In this document: positions 1 to 12,942 of the stretch, one piece after another
Numbering within the stretch: the first letter of the stretch is position 1
How the letters are laid out: every line of letters starts with the position of its first letter
Assembly (NCBI RefSeq): GCF_000002425.4
Contig: NC_037269.1
Coordinates: 5,081,623 to 5,145,622 of the forward strand
Direction: 5' to 3'
DNA length: 64,000 nucleotides
Origin: Physcomitrium patens
Taxonomy: Eukaryota; Streptophyta; Bryopsida; Funariales; Funariaceae
Program-made: the position numbers and the translations under genes
Notes under the pieces: model-generated
The model's input: the letters and a program-made list of their open reading frames with translations, nothing else
Database searches by the model: none
Told to the model about the DNA's origin: nothing

Positions 1-268
1 CAAAGTCAATGAATATTAGAGGTCCTATAGAATGTCACCATGTAGCGCCTAGTTAGATAGTATATGTAGAGACAAGAATGAAGCCTTCTTCACTCTTCTC
101 AACTCCTTTCTTATTTCTTGTCTAGTTTCAAGAGTCATCATGTTTTCTAGTCTTTGGGAATAGCCATTCTAATTCAATATATTATCACCTTTGAGTGATT
201 TCTTAGTATTTTTGAGTGACACAAGAATGTATTGAGATTATCTTTCTTTGGAGTTCATATCCTTGATA
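1..268 (+). repeat. Element O 5' LTR, 3' portion
   Basis: It matches 43527-43793 in the same orientation and ends in CCTTGATA, a decayed form of the CTTGACA end seen in element A. It keeps the TATA region (about 60-67), the hairpin around 71-100 and the R region. The first half of the LTR lies outside the window. Confidence 0.9.
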
Positions 269-270
269 GT

Positions 271-281
271 TTGACAAGAGT
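271..281 (+). promoter_or_regulatory. Candidate self-priming primer site of element O
   Basis: The eleven bases TTGACAAGAGT begin two bases after the LTR. They are the exact reverse complement of ACTCTTGTCAA at 43618-43628 in the 3' LTR, which lies 31 bases after the first T of the TATATATA box. Elements A and I show the same geometry. That the reverse transcriptase is primed here is an inference from the known Tf1 mechanism. Confidence 0.7.
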
Positions 282-299
282 ATTAACATATTATTTCTA

Positions 300-484
300 T
301 CTTATTCTAGAAGTGAGTGGATTACCTCACTTCTATTATTGTATTTTGAAGGTTGCGGACTATCCACCTTTAAACAAAAAAATCTTATTTTCTAACATTG
401 ATCTTTTCCTTAAAGAAAGTGGATTATCCCTCTTTGTCAAATTTTTTTTTAGAGGTTGTGGATTACACTCCTCTTATTTAACTT
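300..484 (+). other. Element O leader with repeated GGATTAYCC-like motifs
   Basis: The untranslated leader between primer site and gag carries four related motifs near 318, 356, 419 and 463 (GTGGATTACCT, GCGGACTATCC, GTGGATTATCC, GTGGATTACAC). The same motifs recur in the leaders of A and I. A packaging or translation role is possible but not shown. Confidence 0.55.
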
Positions 485-1550
485 TTGAATTCGTTTGAGT
501 TGTCTATGGAAGAAAAAATCATGGATGCTATACTTGGTGGAAGTAAAAATAGATTTGTAACTATTACAGATCTTCATGAGCTTGTTAACACTCTTAGGAC
601 CAAAATTTTACGCATTACCAACACCAACCATAGAAGCACTATTCCTACTACTATGGAAGAAGTTGAAAGTCTATGCCAAGAAGTTGTACAGTTGAAGGAA
701 ACAAGTCGATTATCCTCGCAACAAAATTTTGAGAGTTTTGCTTCTACAAGCTCGAGGGAGGCAAGAATTAGTATGCCTGAAAAGTTTGACGGAAGAAGAT
801 CAAGATTTCAAGGGTTTTTGCAACAAGTTAAACTCTACCTAAGATTGCATCTTTTCCAATACCCTGATGGATTTACTCAAGTTGGATTCATAGGCGTACT
901 TCTATCTGGAAGTGCTCTCTCTTGGTTCGCACCTTTGATGGAAAAAGATTCATAGCTACTCTATAATTTGAACTCATTCTTAGAAGTATTTATGGCTATA
1001 TTTGGAAAAGTAATTGAAAAAGGGTAGTAGAGACCAAACTTATATCACTATGACAAGGATCACGTTCAGCCACCATGTATGCCACTGAATTCCAAAGCCT
1101 TGCTTGTGATGTCGATTGGAATGATAAAGCCCTTATCAATCAATTTTATTATGGATTAAAGGATAATGTCAAAGATTTATTATTGACAATACCAAAAATA
1201 GATTTTTAAAAATAATTCATTATTCAAGCTATTGCATGTGATAATCGCTTATTTGAATGACGTGAAGAACAAAAATATGACTGCAGAGGAACAAGTCAAG
1301 TCATGGCAATATCTTCTAAGTTTTTGAAAACCTTTCCATCAAGGCCAAAGCCAATGCAAATTGCTACGGTATTTTTAAACTCCTCACAAAGCAGGAAAAG
1401 ACTCGACGACGTCAAAAGAGCTTATGTCTATATTGCGGAGAAGCTAAAGACACTTTTCAACATTATCCAAGGAAGCAACGCAATCACCAAATGAGGAGTA
1501 CGATTGTAAAAGAAGACAATGTGTCATAAAACAAGTTCTTCCAGCTACAA
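485..1550 (+). pseudogene. Element O gag remnant
   Basis: Translated pieces match the gag proteins of elements A and I. The shared landmarks are the stretch around MPEKFDGRRSRFQGFLQQV, the LLSGSALSWFAPL segment typical of Ty3/gypsy capsid domains, and later traces of the region leading to the zinc knuckle. The protein would form the particle shell and bind the RNA. This copy is a broken fossil with several disruptions. Confidence 0.75.
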
Positions 1551-1559
1551 TAGGAACCG

Positions 1560-3012
1560 TGCGGCTGGAATCATATACAACACCTAGTCAAGGTCCTATT
1601 CTCTCCTAAAATCCCTCATCTTATTTTACAATAGATGTGTGTTTAGGATCCAAAAATCATAAAGTCTTTGCATTATTAGATTCAAGAGCCTCAGCTTATT
1701 TCATAGACGAAGACTTTCTCAAAAAATAAGAAATATCGTTACTCAAGAAAATCAAACCTGTACATGTGAAAGTCATAGATGATCATTTGATGTCTTCTGG
1801 TGATGAAACCCATGAGACTGTTCCTTTAGATGTAGTAATTAAAGATCATAATAGTGTAGTAATATTTAATGTAATACAATCTCCTTTGAATCCAGTCATT
1901 TTAGGAATATCCTGGTTAGAAAAGTACAACCCTCAAATAGATTGGATTTCTCGTTATCTTAACTTTTCTAGTAGTTTATTTCAAAATTCTATTAATCAAG
2001 AAGAAATACATAAGTCTAATGCATCTAAGCTCTTACTAGTAGTGGCAAGAGCTTTCATGCATGCAGTCAAAGAGGGGTCATCTTTTGCTATATATGCCAT
2101 ACCTATTTCAGATAGTGAAAAGACGTCAAGTGGTATTCCTAATCAATATCAAGAATTCTAAGTTATTTTTGAGAAGACAAATGCAGTTATCGTCAAGCTT
2201 GTTGGAGTATGTCTTTATCAAGATTCGAGTTCATCATCACTTATCGGCTAGAAAAACAACAAGATTTGTTTGATGCCTTATCTAGACGTTTTTATCTTAC
2301 ACCAAAAGAAGGAGATGCAGCTTTTGAGCAACAAAGAATGGTTCTCTTAAAGCCAGAGCAATTTCATCTTCGAGCAATAAAATCAACATTGATTGTTGAT
2401 TTAACTTTTCTCATTCAAGTCCAGTTAAATATGTCTAGAGACCTTCTTGTTCACGATATCAAGAATAATTCTTCTAAATCTCATGATTCCTCTAAATTCA
2501 AGTTCAGGAACAACCTATTCTATTTCGAAGGATGTCTATATGGTCCAGAAGGAGAAGCACGTTTACGTGTTCTTCAAGCTCGTCATGACTTTTCTACAGT
2601 AGGATATTTTGGATACAATAAGACTTTGGAGCTGATATCTAGTGATTTTTGGTGGCTTCAAATATGGAAGGCAGTCAAAGATTTTATACAATCATATAAT
2701 GTTTGCTCAAGATCAAAAACTCCTCGTCATCAACTTTTTGGACTTTAGCCATTACCCATTCTAGAACAACCATAGTCTTCTGATTCTATGGACTTCATCA
2801 TAGATCTTCCAAGCTCAAGTTCTTATGACTCTATATTTGTCATAGTAGATTGCTTCACCAAGATGGCACATTTTGTGCCATGTACAAAATCCATCACGGG
2901 TGAAGAAATAGGTAAGCTTTTTGTTGACAATATCTATTGCTATCATGGATTATCAAAAGTTATTATATTGCTGACTTGTCGGACAAGACATTACAATTGT
3001 CACAACCTTTAA
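1560..3012 (+). pseudogene. Element O pol remnant (protease, RNase H end, integrase)
   Basis: Protease-like sequence (around 1660-2160, with VILGISWLEKYNPQIDW) is followed by the end of RNase H (SLSRFEFIITYR) and by integrase. The integrase zinc-binding region (HDFSTVGYFGYNKTLELISS) and the start of its catalytic core (MDFIIDLPSSSSYDSIFVIV) are readable. All parts match element A. The pol region is incomplete and broken in many places. Confidence 0.75.
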
Positions 3013-3347
3013 GATGATGCAATCGAGATGAAGATCTTCAAGAACGACATGTTCTTCCTCGAATAGATGGTGAGATACAACACATTTGGTATCACGACCT
3101 TGGAGGAGACTCCCGATGTTTGATGATTTTACTAGAAGTAGGAACAACTCCTGATGGTATTTCAAATATTTTATTCGAAGGAAGTTGTGAAGGCCTCAAC
3201 AACGACCAAATAGCTAGGTCGTCTTTTCGCCTTGGTATGGGACACTACTGATGGTTGAGAGGCCTTATCAATGATCTTCGAAGAGAACAAAGATCAGAGT
3301 ATGTAGCAAATAAAATTCGTCGCATCGTAGATTTTCTTAATATATGA
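2972..3347 (+). pseudogene. Element O extra ORF (ORF3) remnant
   Basis: It is homologous to the 140-residue ORF of element A at 16444-16866, lying between integrase and the 3' LTR on the coding strand. Shared landmarks are VGTTPDGI, FEG and the tail around RRIVDFLNI. It belongs to no family I recognise. Element B inserted just beyond its end. Confidence 0.65.
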
Positions 3348-3355
3348 TGACCGCT

Positions 3356-3615
3356 CATTGTTCTCGTTGCATTCAAGCTTAAGTAGACCAAAGCAATTGA
3401 ACTAATAGAGGTGGGTTTTAACACGGGGAAAGACTGGTTATATGAATTGAGTCTGTTAGTATGACAATTGAATGTATTCTCACTATCTGAAATCAAGTAT
3501 CAAACTAAAAAATATCAAGGCTTACTACTTCTATCTTAATTCAACTCATAATCCATTCTACGATTATCAATAACTAACAAGTAACTTACCACAAAGTTTA
3601 TTTACCTATTCTATA
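3356..3615 (-). repeat. Element B 3' LTR (partial)
   Basis: It matches parts of 42627-43204, for instance the stretch from 3361 to about 3550 and the shared end TTACTTATTCTA. It is shorter than its partner. The plus-strand bases after it (CCACTCCT) are the complement of the polypurine tract. Confidence 0.85.
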
Positions 3616-4330
3616 TAGTTCCACTCCTAATTGTGTAGCACCCTCGCAAACATTATTTAGCCTCAACTTATAAAGACGTAGCAGTTTTGGCTTCTTCAAT
3701 CAATGGCATTGGCTTACCACCCTTTGAAATAGTGACCTTTTCTTCTTTACATCTTCATCGTCTGTCTCAGTGTTTGATGGTTCTCCATCCAAACACGCCA
3801 TTAGATCTTCATTCAACAAACCCAATTCCCATACCTGAGACTCACGTCGATCAATTTGGTTGTCACACTCCTCCAACATCTTCTGCCATTCTTTTGTTGA
3901 TTTCAAAGGTATCTCCAAAGGTGTTGTCACTGAAACTAGCATATTGGTCTGCACTAAATTATTGGCCTCTTTCTCTAATACGACTAGTTTAGTCTACAAC
4001 ATCGCAACTTCTACCAGCAGTTGTTCCTTCCAATCAGTCGCCATCTTTACTGTCTCAGATATCATGTTTGCCATCTTCTCCTTAGCCATAAAAGAAAATA
4101 CAATGCTTCTCAAGAGCCCTCCACCTACTTCTTACTATAGTCCAATCAATTGGATCGACTCTTCCTTTTGTAACAAAAAATCCATCCCGAGTTTATATAT
4201 AGTAAAATTTAAGCCAATTGCCATTGATCCGTGTCATAAATTTAGTACCTATAAAATCTTCCAATTGTATGGAACCATTTGGAAATCCGTCAATAACTTG
4301 ATATGGCCCATGCCATCGAACTTGAAATTT
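3616..4330 (-). pseudogene. Element B region between integrase and 3' LTR
   Basis: This stretch corresponds in position to the extra ORF of elements C1 and D. A short minus-strand frame (3700-3954) reads as a charged, helix-prone peptide (KSTKEWQKMLEECDNQIDRR), compatible with a coiled coil. I could not align it residue by residue with the C1 protein, so the assignment rests mainly on position. Confidence 0.4.
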
Positions 4331-5730
4331 TCCTGAAAAATTTTTAAATCAACTATCGTAAAAAAGTACCAAAATATTTGGCATAAAAGCTTTTAGTCTA
4401 AGCTTGATATCATAATAAGTCTTCCTTTGTTTTTGGGTAGTTTCCATTATCATTAATGCATTGGCTCTAGTTTCATCTAATTTTTCTAATTCTTCTAAGC
4501 GGTGTCGTAATGAATCATAATCTCTTTATCTATTATCTATAGCAATTCGTTAACTTTGGACTTCTAATTCAATAGGTAATATTGCTTTTTGCCATAAACC
4601 AATTGGAAAAAGATAGCATTGGTAGTAATTTTATACGCAATATGGTATGTCCATAAAGCTGCGAACAACTTAGTGTTCCAAACTGTTCCCTCTCCTGCAA
4701 TTGTTTTTGTTAAGATTTTATATAAAATTCCATTAGTCTTTTCCATTTTTTCATTGGTTCTAGGATGATACGGTGTAGTCTTTCGATGTTTTATCTCAAA
4801 TTTAGCCATGAGTGCTTCAATTGTACTATTGATAAAATGAGTTCTCCAATCACTAACCAATTCTCATAGACAACTGAACCATGTAATAATATTTTCATAT
4901 AAAAAAGTTGCTACTATACTTACACTATCAATTTTCGTAGCTATTACTTCAGTCCATTTTGTTACGTAATCCGTTGCTACCAGTATATATTATTTTTGTC
5001 CATTTCTCGAGGTTGGTGCAATTAGTTCCACAAAATCAATTCTCCATTTTTCAAAAGATGCTTGAGCTAGAATTTGTACCAATGGCATTGCTGAAGTTTC
5101 AGTAGGTCGATTCGTTCTCTGACATGGGTTACAATGATGGATGAATTAATGGGCATCTGCAAACATTGTTGGCCACCAATAACCAACCTGTAAAACTTTA
5201 CGAGCCATGCTATCCCTCGTAAAATATCCACCACAACTGTCCAAGTGACAACCTTCCAATCTAATATTCACTTCAATCTGATAAATATAGCATCGCAAAA
5301 CTCCATCCTTGCCTTGTTTATATAAAGCTTCACCAATCATCATATAAGGTACATATTTTAATATTAAGCATCTAAGCTTTTCATTAAAATTTGGTGGAAA
5401 GGTTTGAAATGTCAAGTATTGAATTATTTCACTATACACTGGAGTAATTACATCTACCGCAAATAGTTCCGCATTAGGTAATGTATCGTTAATGGATTCA
5501 TTATCCAATATATTAGATAATCGAGATAAATGGTCCGCATTGGAATGTGATTTTCGTGGTCTTACTTGAATAATAAAGTCAAATTCCTGCAAGAATAAAA
5601 TCTATTGTACAATACGACCACTCAATTGAGGCTTATTAATCATATATTTTAAAGCATCATGGTCAACATGGAAGACAAATTTATAACCAAGAAGTTAATC
5701 TCAAAACTTTTGTATGGAATAAATCATCCT
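4331..5730 (-). pseudogene. Element B integrase and RNase H end
   Basis: Minus-strand pieces match the Tat integrase of C1: FINSTIEALMAKFEIKHRKT and TPYHPRTNEKMEKTNG (catalytic core end), and the zinc-binding region around 5146-5330 (LEGCHLDSCGGYF). The RNase H end (PRKSHSNADHLSRLSN) precedes them. The reading continues on the far side of element D at 39434. It is broken in several places. Confidence 0.75.
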
Positions 5731-5836
5731 TGTGATTGTCGTTTTACTTATTCCGAAAGAAACCTCCCAAAATAAACTTGTATAGGAGAATTTGAACATA
5801 GAGAAAGACTAAGCGCATGAATTTCACTTGTTAGGA
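5731..5836 (-). repeat. Element D 3' LTR, first piece
   Basis: It matches 38700-38805 of the right LTR, starting TGTGATTGTCG. It breaks off at the C1 insertion, whose target repeat is tagga at 5832-5836 and taggg at 15778-15782. Confidence 0.85.
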
Positions 5837-6577
5837 TGTAGAATAAGTAGTTATTTTACAAAATGAAGATACCTATTGTATAGTGTAAACAGGGATAGAT
5901 AACTGCTGAAAAGGTGGTTTAGCAGGTAGAATGGATGAATAGTCAAGAAAAGTAGTTATCATCTATAGTATAGGAGTTGGTATCTCCGGGTAGTATAAGG
6001 AGGATGGGAGAGGGGAAGAAAATGCCAGAATGCGATAGTACTGAGCCGAAATAAGCTTGGTGCTATCTCTTCTTCTTAGTTTTCTTGTTTCTTTTGTGTT
6101 AGTATTGATTCAAGTGAAGAGAATCAATTTAATGAATCAATGTTTGATTTATGAAGTTTTTTATGGATCATTGCTTATTAATTGTTGTGAAAGATTGAGG
6201 ATGTATGGAAGTTTCTAGTCACTGTTTATCGCAAGGTTGTAAGTTCAATGGAGAAGAATTGTAATCGAAAGAATTGTCTCGATCAGATTTTGTGGATTGG
6301 AAGTTGTTCGTTCCAAGGTTTGGGTTGTGCTTGTGTGTTTGTGAATTACACAGGGTATTGAAGTTGATGTCATGATTGTTACCATATTAATATGAGAGAG
6401 TCGACAGTATGAGAAAAAGTTAAGTGTTCTTCGGTATTGTAAGCATTCAGCAGTAGCGATTAATTGTGTGACCCTAACAATTGGAGCTCATATACATAGT
6501 CTTTCCCTCTCTTCGAATTTCCCTGTATGGATTTATTCTTGGAGGTTTCTTCCGGAATAAGTAAAACGACAACTACA
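5837..6577 (+). repeat. Element C1 5' LTR
   Basis: It matches 15037-15777 along its whole length, starting TGTAGAATAAGTAG and ending GACAACTACA. It is 741 bases long, like its partner. Confidence 0.92.
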
Positions 6578-6579
6578 TT

Positions 6580-6605
6580 TTGGTGCCGCTCCTAGGGATT
6601 GACAA
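6580..6605 (+). promoter_or_regulatory. Element C1 tRNA primer-binding site
   Basis: TTGGTGCCGCTCCTAGGGAT starts a few bases after the LTR. It resembles the TGGCGCCGTTGCCGGGGA class typical of plant Athila/Tat elements. The equivalents in D, E and B are variants of the same sequence. Confidence 0.7.
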
Positions 6606-6912
6606 CATTATTGAGTGTTAGAAATTAGCTGCAGAAGCAGTAAAGGAGATTACGAAGCAAACTCAGTAGAAATAATGAAAGAGTATGGTTATTAAGAATG
6701 AAAATTTAACAGCAAAGAGAATAAAGCAATCAAAAGAAAGAATAGAGAGATCGCAAGCAAGAAATTTGTTGCATAACAAGCGAGATCATAAATTGAAAAA
6801 GAAGCATCGACAAAGTTGGATTAAGCCATGGTTGCATACTTGTCGGCATATTCGATCATACCCAAAAGATGATCGACCTCTAATATTTTAAAAGTACATA
6901 CCGTGAAAAAAA
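6606..6912 (+). other. Element C1 leader
   Basis: This is the untranslated stretch between primer site and gag, purine-rich with many AAAGA runs. A short basic frame (6685-6891) lies within it; D and E carry related sequence at the same place. I see no recognisable domain. Confidence 0.4.
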
Positions 6913-8770
6913 TTGCCAAGAGCACTCGCGATGAGCGCTGCTAATAGTCCACCATACCTCTTGAAGCCGTTAATGGAAAGCGAGGAAGGCACAAAGGAAT
7001 TAGGTATGCCATTGGATATTTTCTCAATTGGAGATACGTCCAATTCTAACAAGACTGGTTCTGAAGATCGGCATAAATCACTTGCCAATAAAGACCAATT
7101 TAGAGTATATCAAAACTTGTCGTTTTTACTTCATATTCAACTAGTAAAATTATTTGGAGATAATAATAGTCAATCAAGAAGGCGTGGAAGTTCGAAAAAG
7201 ACTTTTGCAAGAGACAATTATTATTTTAATAAGAAATTGAGTGAAACATCGGCATCTTTAATGGCATCCAGAGGACCAGCAGTTCCGATTGTAGTTCAAA
7301 TAGGTACAGTGGGCAATCGAACGACTAGCATCGTGCCATTACCTATTTTTTGGAATTTGTTAGATGCAGATCCAGATCAACATTTGTCTCAATTCTTAAC
7401 GACGTGTGTAGCCAATAATGGCAGAACTGAAGATATTTGGTTAAGATGGCTGCCAACAACATTGAAAGACACAGCATTTGAGTGGTATAACCGCCAACCT
7501 GTGGGACAATTTATCAATTGGGAGGCATTGAAAAATATATTTTTAGCCCATTTTCTACCAATTGGTTTTGAAGAATGTCTTAAAAAAATAAATGAACAGT
7601 AGAATGGTACCAGGAGAAATGATACAGTCATATTATGGTCGCGTAGTAGATATACTTCGAAAATGGCCAAATAACCAAATGCCAGAATCGTTTGTATTAT
7701 TTATATTGGTTAATGGACTACACCCACCAAAATTGAAGATGTTTGTAAAGGAGGCCGAATTAGCCACTATTGCATCATCTCTTGAGCAAGCAAAAGTATG
7801 GGAGGAATGTCACTATGACCAGAACTTAATAGTTGGAGCCACGATGATTCCAACTCAAGGAGGTTATCAAATGACAAATTGGAATGACGCATCAGAAAGT
7901 TATCTAGGAAGGAATGATTATGGTACAATTCCATAGGAAATAGTGGATGTCGTTCCATTGCAAGCTGTACCACCATCATCATCACAATCATATGTGCCTT
8001 ATTTCGCATATCAAAAATCAATACCTACAAAAGAATTGCCAAATACATTAGTATCAAGGGATCCCAATGAGTCATTGCTGTTAACATTGACAAAAAAAAT
8101 GGATGAATTGGCTATGAATCTGGCCAAGGATAAAGAAAAAAGGTATAAACCAACCTATATGCGTCCCAATGTCTGGTGCTGCAATTGTAAGGGGCAAGGT
8201 CATTTAGTAACAGAATGTCGTTCACTTCCCCAAATGACTATACAATGTACCTTTTGCAGGGGCAAGCATATTACCACCAACTGTTGGAATTTACGGAGGC
8301 AACAACAACTCAGTAACCAGATAATGATTCAACCAACTTCGTGAGATGTCAATCAATTATAAATGAATAATAGGTTTGGTTGGAATGGAAATCGAGCAAA
8401 TAAACAAAATATGAGTTATTTCAATTTCCTAAACTCTAAATTTTACCAAGAAGGTGTATCCAATACTCACGGATTAGTGATGAACCAACCAGGATACCAT
8501 CAATATATATCCTTGACAAAGCCAATGCCAGAGTCTATAGTAACAATTGGTCAATCAGGATCATTTACTCATCTGACATGGAACAGACCTAGCCATTATA
8601 TACCAGTAGAGACACCCAATATCCCTGAAAGAGCTAGCAGGAGACCACTTCGTTGCTATCGTTGTAGACAAATTAGACATTATGTGAGTGAATGTCCTAA
8701 TCCAAGGGCCAGTGATGACTATGCTCCAATATGTGGAAATTATAAGCAGTCTAGTCATACTTATCAGTAA
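6913..8770 (+). pseudogene. Element C1 gag
   Basis: The capsid-type segment (around 7330-7600) includes AFEWYNRQPVGQFINWEALK, the hallmark of plant Ty3/gypsy gag. Downstream are three zinc-knuckle-like motifs: CCNCKGQGHLVTEC (about 8178), CTFCRGKHITTNC (about 8245) and CYRCRQIRHYVSEC (about 8653). The first and third have full CCHC spacing. The protein would package element RNA in virus-like particles. The copy is broken in a few places. Confidence 0.8.
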
Positions 8771-8809
8771 TGCAATACGCCCTTTACTTATAATAATTGA
8801 GACCAACAA

Positions 8810-9919
8810 ATGCAAACAAGCCAACTGACAGAGGACAAAGGTCTTGTTCAACGAGACTCACCAGTACATCGTATCGAGGTGGTGAACGCAGTGCTTACCA
8901 AAGGCCAACAAAAAGACAAGAATCCAATTCAAGACCTAGATGAACCAATCGCAGGAGAGCAAGTAGTGCCGTCCATGGGGCTAAATGAACAAATATCAGT
9001 ATTGGGACGTATCCCAATATTAAAACCTCAACAGATTAAGGAACTTAATTCGGTTCCACATGCCAATTTACCGGGACCATCAAGAACGATCCCAACTTAT
9101 CAACTACCAATACCTGTACAGCCCAATAAAAGACCTTATGCATTAAAGGAACCTTTAGTGGTAGAAAAGTTGGTGAAGTTACTAGCGGCAATCCCAATCG
9201 CCAGGAAGGAATTGCTGCCCAACGAAGTAAAATAAAAACCAATAAAATGTAAAAGAGTATTGAAAATTACTCTCAATATGGAATCCTATGATATTCTGAA
9301 GGATTTGGATGTTATTCAGCCTTCAATTACAATGAAGCAACTTTTGGCTATAGCACCAGAATGTCAATTTACATTGAATTTAGCGCTAATACGACGAAGA
9401 TCCCACACTAAAAAAATTCATGAAGTTAGCTTAAACCCAGATCTGGGAGCACCAACAATCGATGGTGTTTTAATTTCAGGGATACAAGTTGATGGTGGCT
9501 CTAGTGTGAATTTAATGAATATGAATATAATGGAGGACTTGGATCTAAAGCAATTGCTACCTACGACATTGATCTTGAGGATGGCAGATCATAGTCGGAT
9601 AAAGCCAATAGGAATCTAACGAAATATTACCACTGTAATCACAGGATTGACATACAAAATTGATTATATTGTATTCCGATTACAGAATTCTACATTATCG
9701 TATCCCATTTTATTGGGTAGACCTTGGCTTTATCAAGCCAAAGCTAAGAACGATTGGGACCGAGGCACATTGATAATTGGAAAAGGCCGAGACCAGATTA
9801 TTCTACAGATGTATCCGGTACAATATCATCGAGAATCTCAATTGCTAGAATCAGAATTTACATCAGACAATAAGAGTCAATCGATTGAGGAAGATATCGA
9901 TGCTATAGGTTCACCGTAA
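8810..9919 (+). pseudogene. Element C1 protease region
   Basis: After a linker rich in prolines and charged residues, the aspartic protease core reads VDGGSSVNLMNMNIMEDLDL with the downstream flap and the ILGRPWLYQAKA motif (PILLGRPWL). Such DGGSSVNLM-type active sites are usual in Athila/Tat elements. The enzyme would cut the polyprotein. The copy is broken. Confidence 0.75.
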
Positions 9920-9991
9920 TTTGGGGTAGGAGAAAACACTTCAATAGCAAAGGCAGGAGTCTACCAATGTGGAGGTCTCAGTGAATATTTA

Positions 9992-11750
9992 TTGCATCAG
10001 AAGGATGTGACTAACTCAGATCATACTATTATTGAATGGATGAACAAATTTGTAGTCAATAGAGTCAACACATTGGAACCAAATTTGGGTGGTTTCCATA
10101 TGTCAAATAATACAAGATATTTAGATCACGAGTTAATAATTAAATCAGGGGTTGTTGAAGACCTTGTGTCAATTCATTAACCTGGGCACCAACGAAATGC
10201 CATAGCTAATTAAAATATATGCCGATATTATAAGTACAGAATTGGATGCTTGAAAACAATTTTTTGTCCATCACAAATTTGCCTTTGCGTGGTTGTATGT
10301 GGATTTGAAAGAGATTCCAATCGACGTGTGTGAACACCAGATTATTTTAGAGGAGGGTGTTATGCTAGTTCGTCAAAGACACCACCAGCTTAACCCAAAA
10401 TATTCTCTTTTAGTGAAAGAGGAATTGGATAAACTTCTTAACGTGGATTTTATTTATCCTGTTCCGCATAGTGCATGGGTGTCGCCAATCATGATGGTAT
10501 CAAAGAAGAATGGAAAAATCAGGATATGTCAAGATTTTCAAAAGTTAAATGCGGCTACTAAGAAGGATTATTTTTCATTACCATTTACAGACAATCTTTT
10601 GGATGCAGTGGCCAGACATGAATGTTACTCAATTTTGGATGGATTTTTGGGATATAATCAAATTAAAATTGCCGAAGAAGACCAGTTGAAGACTACGTTT
10701 ATCACAAATTGGGGCACATTTACCTATAAAATAATGCCATTTGGATTATGTAATGCCCTGGCTACTTTTTAATGGATAATGACACAAGTATTTCAAGATT
10801 ACCTATGTTTATCAATGGAGATATTTTTAGATGATTTCTACACCTTTAGCACAACGGTTGAACATCTAGCATGTCTGAATAATTATTTGAATCAATGCGA
10901 CAAGTATGGGATATCTCTAAATTCGAAAAAGTGTCAATTTGGCATACCATCGAGAAAGCTATTGGGACACATTCTCTCTGTTGAAGGTATTGCTATAGAC
11001 CCTAATAAAATTACTCGTATATTGGGTTTACTAAAGTTAAATACGGTGTCGGGTGTGTATTGTTTCATCGGCCATGCCAGCTACTATCAGCGTTTTATTG
11101 AATCCTTTGCGGTTATCTGTCAACCGTTAATCCACTTGTTAAAGAAAATCCTGTTAAACAGATCTAGCCCAATATGGAGTGAAGATTGTACTTTTGTATT
11201 TGACAAATTGAAACAAAAATTGATATCTGCTCCATTTCTTGTAACACCTTGTTGGACAAAATCATTTCATGTCTATATAGACACATCCAATGTTGCTATT
11301 GGATCCATTCTCAGTCAAAAAGACGAAAAAAGATTAGATCATCTCATATATTATGTGAGCCAACAATTTGTTGCTGCAGAACAAAATTATAATACTACCG
11401 AGCAAGAAGCCCTCGGCATTATCTACTCTGTACAAAAAATTTGCCACTATTTACTTGGATATCCATTTGTGTTCCATGTTGATCATAATGCACTTAAGTA
11501 CATGATAAATAAACCTCAATTGAGCAGACAAATTGCTCGATGGATGTTACTTCTTCAAAAATTCAACTTTACAGTTAACGTTCGATCCGGCATGAAACAT
11601 GCCAATGCAGATCACTTATCCCATTTATCTAATATACTGGATAATGAGTCGATAAATGATGCTCTTTCGAACGCACAAATATTTGCTGTGGATGTCATTA
11701 CACCCGAATATGGTGAATTAATCCAATATCTAACGTTTCAGACTTTCTGA
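9992..11750 (+). pseudogene. Element C1 reverse transcriptase and RNase H
   Basis: Reverse transcriptase motifs run in order: YPVPHSAWVSPIMMVSKKNG, IRICQDFQKLNAATKKDYFS, LDGFLGYNQIKI, TFTYKIMPFGLCNALATF and the catalytic FLDDFYTFS (about 10823). RNase H follows with FHVYIDTSNVAIGSILSQ, the EQNYNTTEQEALGI block and HVDHNALKYM. The FLDDF form is characteristic of the Athila/Tat branch. The region is nearly continuous, with only a few breaks. Confidence 0.88.
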
Positions 11751-12942
11751 TTTCTTATAATGAACAATTAAAGAAGCATCTGATTTTAAAAAGTGCATTG
11801 TATACCATGATTGGCAATGCCTTGTACAAACAAGGGCAGGATGGAATTTTATGCCGTTGCATCTTTCAAAGTGTAATTCATACAATTTTGGAAGGATGTC
11901 ATTTGGATAGTTGTGGAGGACATTTTGCGGGTGATTGCACCACACGTAATACTTTAATGGCAGGATATTGGTGGCCAACAATGTTTTCAGATGCACACCA
12001 ATATGTTCATCATTGTGATCCTTGTCAACGAAATGGTTCCCCTACTAGAACTTCTGCAATGCCATTGGTACCAATTTTGGCATAAGCACCATTTAAAAAA
12101 TGGGATATTGACTTTGTCGGACCAACTGCACCTGCCTCTTGAAATGGACATAAACGTTATATTCTAGTAGCCACTGATTATGTCACCAAATGGACGGAGG
12201 CCATGGCAACAAAAATTGATAATGCCAATATCATAGCAAAATTTTTATATGAGAACATTATGACTCATTTTGGCTATGCAAAAGAATTGGTTAGTGATCA
12301 CGGTACACATTTCATTAATGCCATAATTGAAGCATTAACAACAAAGTATGAGATTAAGCACCACAAAACTACACCTTATCATCTAATGACTAGACCGAAA
12401 AGACAAACGATATCCTATGTAAGATCTTAACAAAGACTATTTCAGGAGCGGAAAACGATTAGGACACTAAATTGTTTGTAGCTTTATGGGCGTACCGTAT
12501 TACATATAAAGTAACTACCAATTCTATCCCATTTCAATTAGTATACGGCCAGGAGGTAATTCTATCAATTGAATTGGAAGTCCAAAGTTTACGAATTGTA
12601 TTGGATGAACGTCTGGGAGACAAAGAATTTCTTCAATATAAGTTAGTCCAATTGGAGAAATTGGATGAAGCTAGGGCTAAGGCTCTCTTGATCATGGAAG
12701 CTACACAGCGCTGTAGAAAGAGTTATTATGACAGTAAGTTACTACTGAAATATTTTATGCCCAATGATCTGGTACTACTTTATAATAGCCACTTTAATAA
12801 CTTTCTCGATAATAACTTTCCTGGTAAATTTCAAGTACAATGGCATGGGCCATATCGGATGGTGGAAGGTTTTCCTAATGGTTCCATTCAATTGGAAGAT
12901 TTTCTGGGAACCCAATTCACAATGCGTGTTAATGGGAATTGA
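11751..12942 (+). pseudogene. Element C1 integrase
   Basis: The HHCC zinc-binding region is visible as LEGCHLDSCGGHFAGDCTTR and HQYVHHCDPCQRNG (11880-12040). The catalytic core follows: FVGPTAPAS region, ATDYVTKW, then VSDHGTHFINAIIEAL and HHKTTPYH. There is no chromodomain, as expected for a Tat element. It would join element DNA to the chromosome. The copy has several breaks. Confidence 0.8.

Noticed and set aside
2953-3165. Antisense frames over ORF3 of O (2953-3165) and of A (16644-16874)
   Set aside because: They mirror the sense ORF and have no start context or domain; the sense frame is the one with conserved protein motifs.
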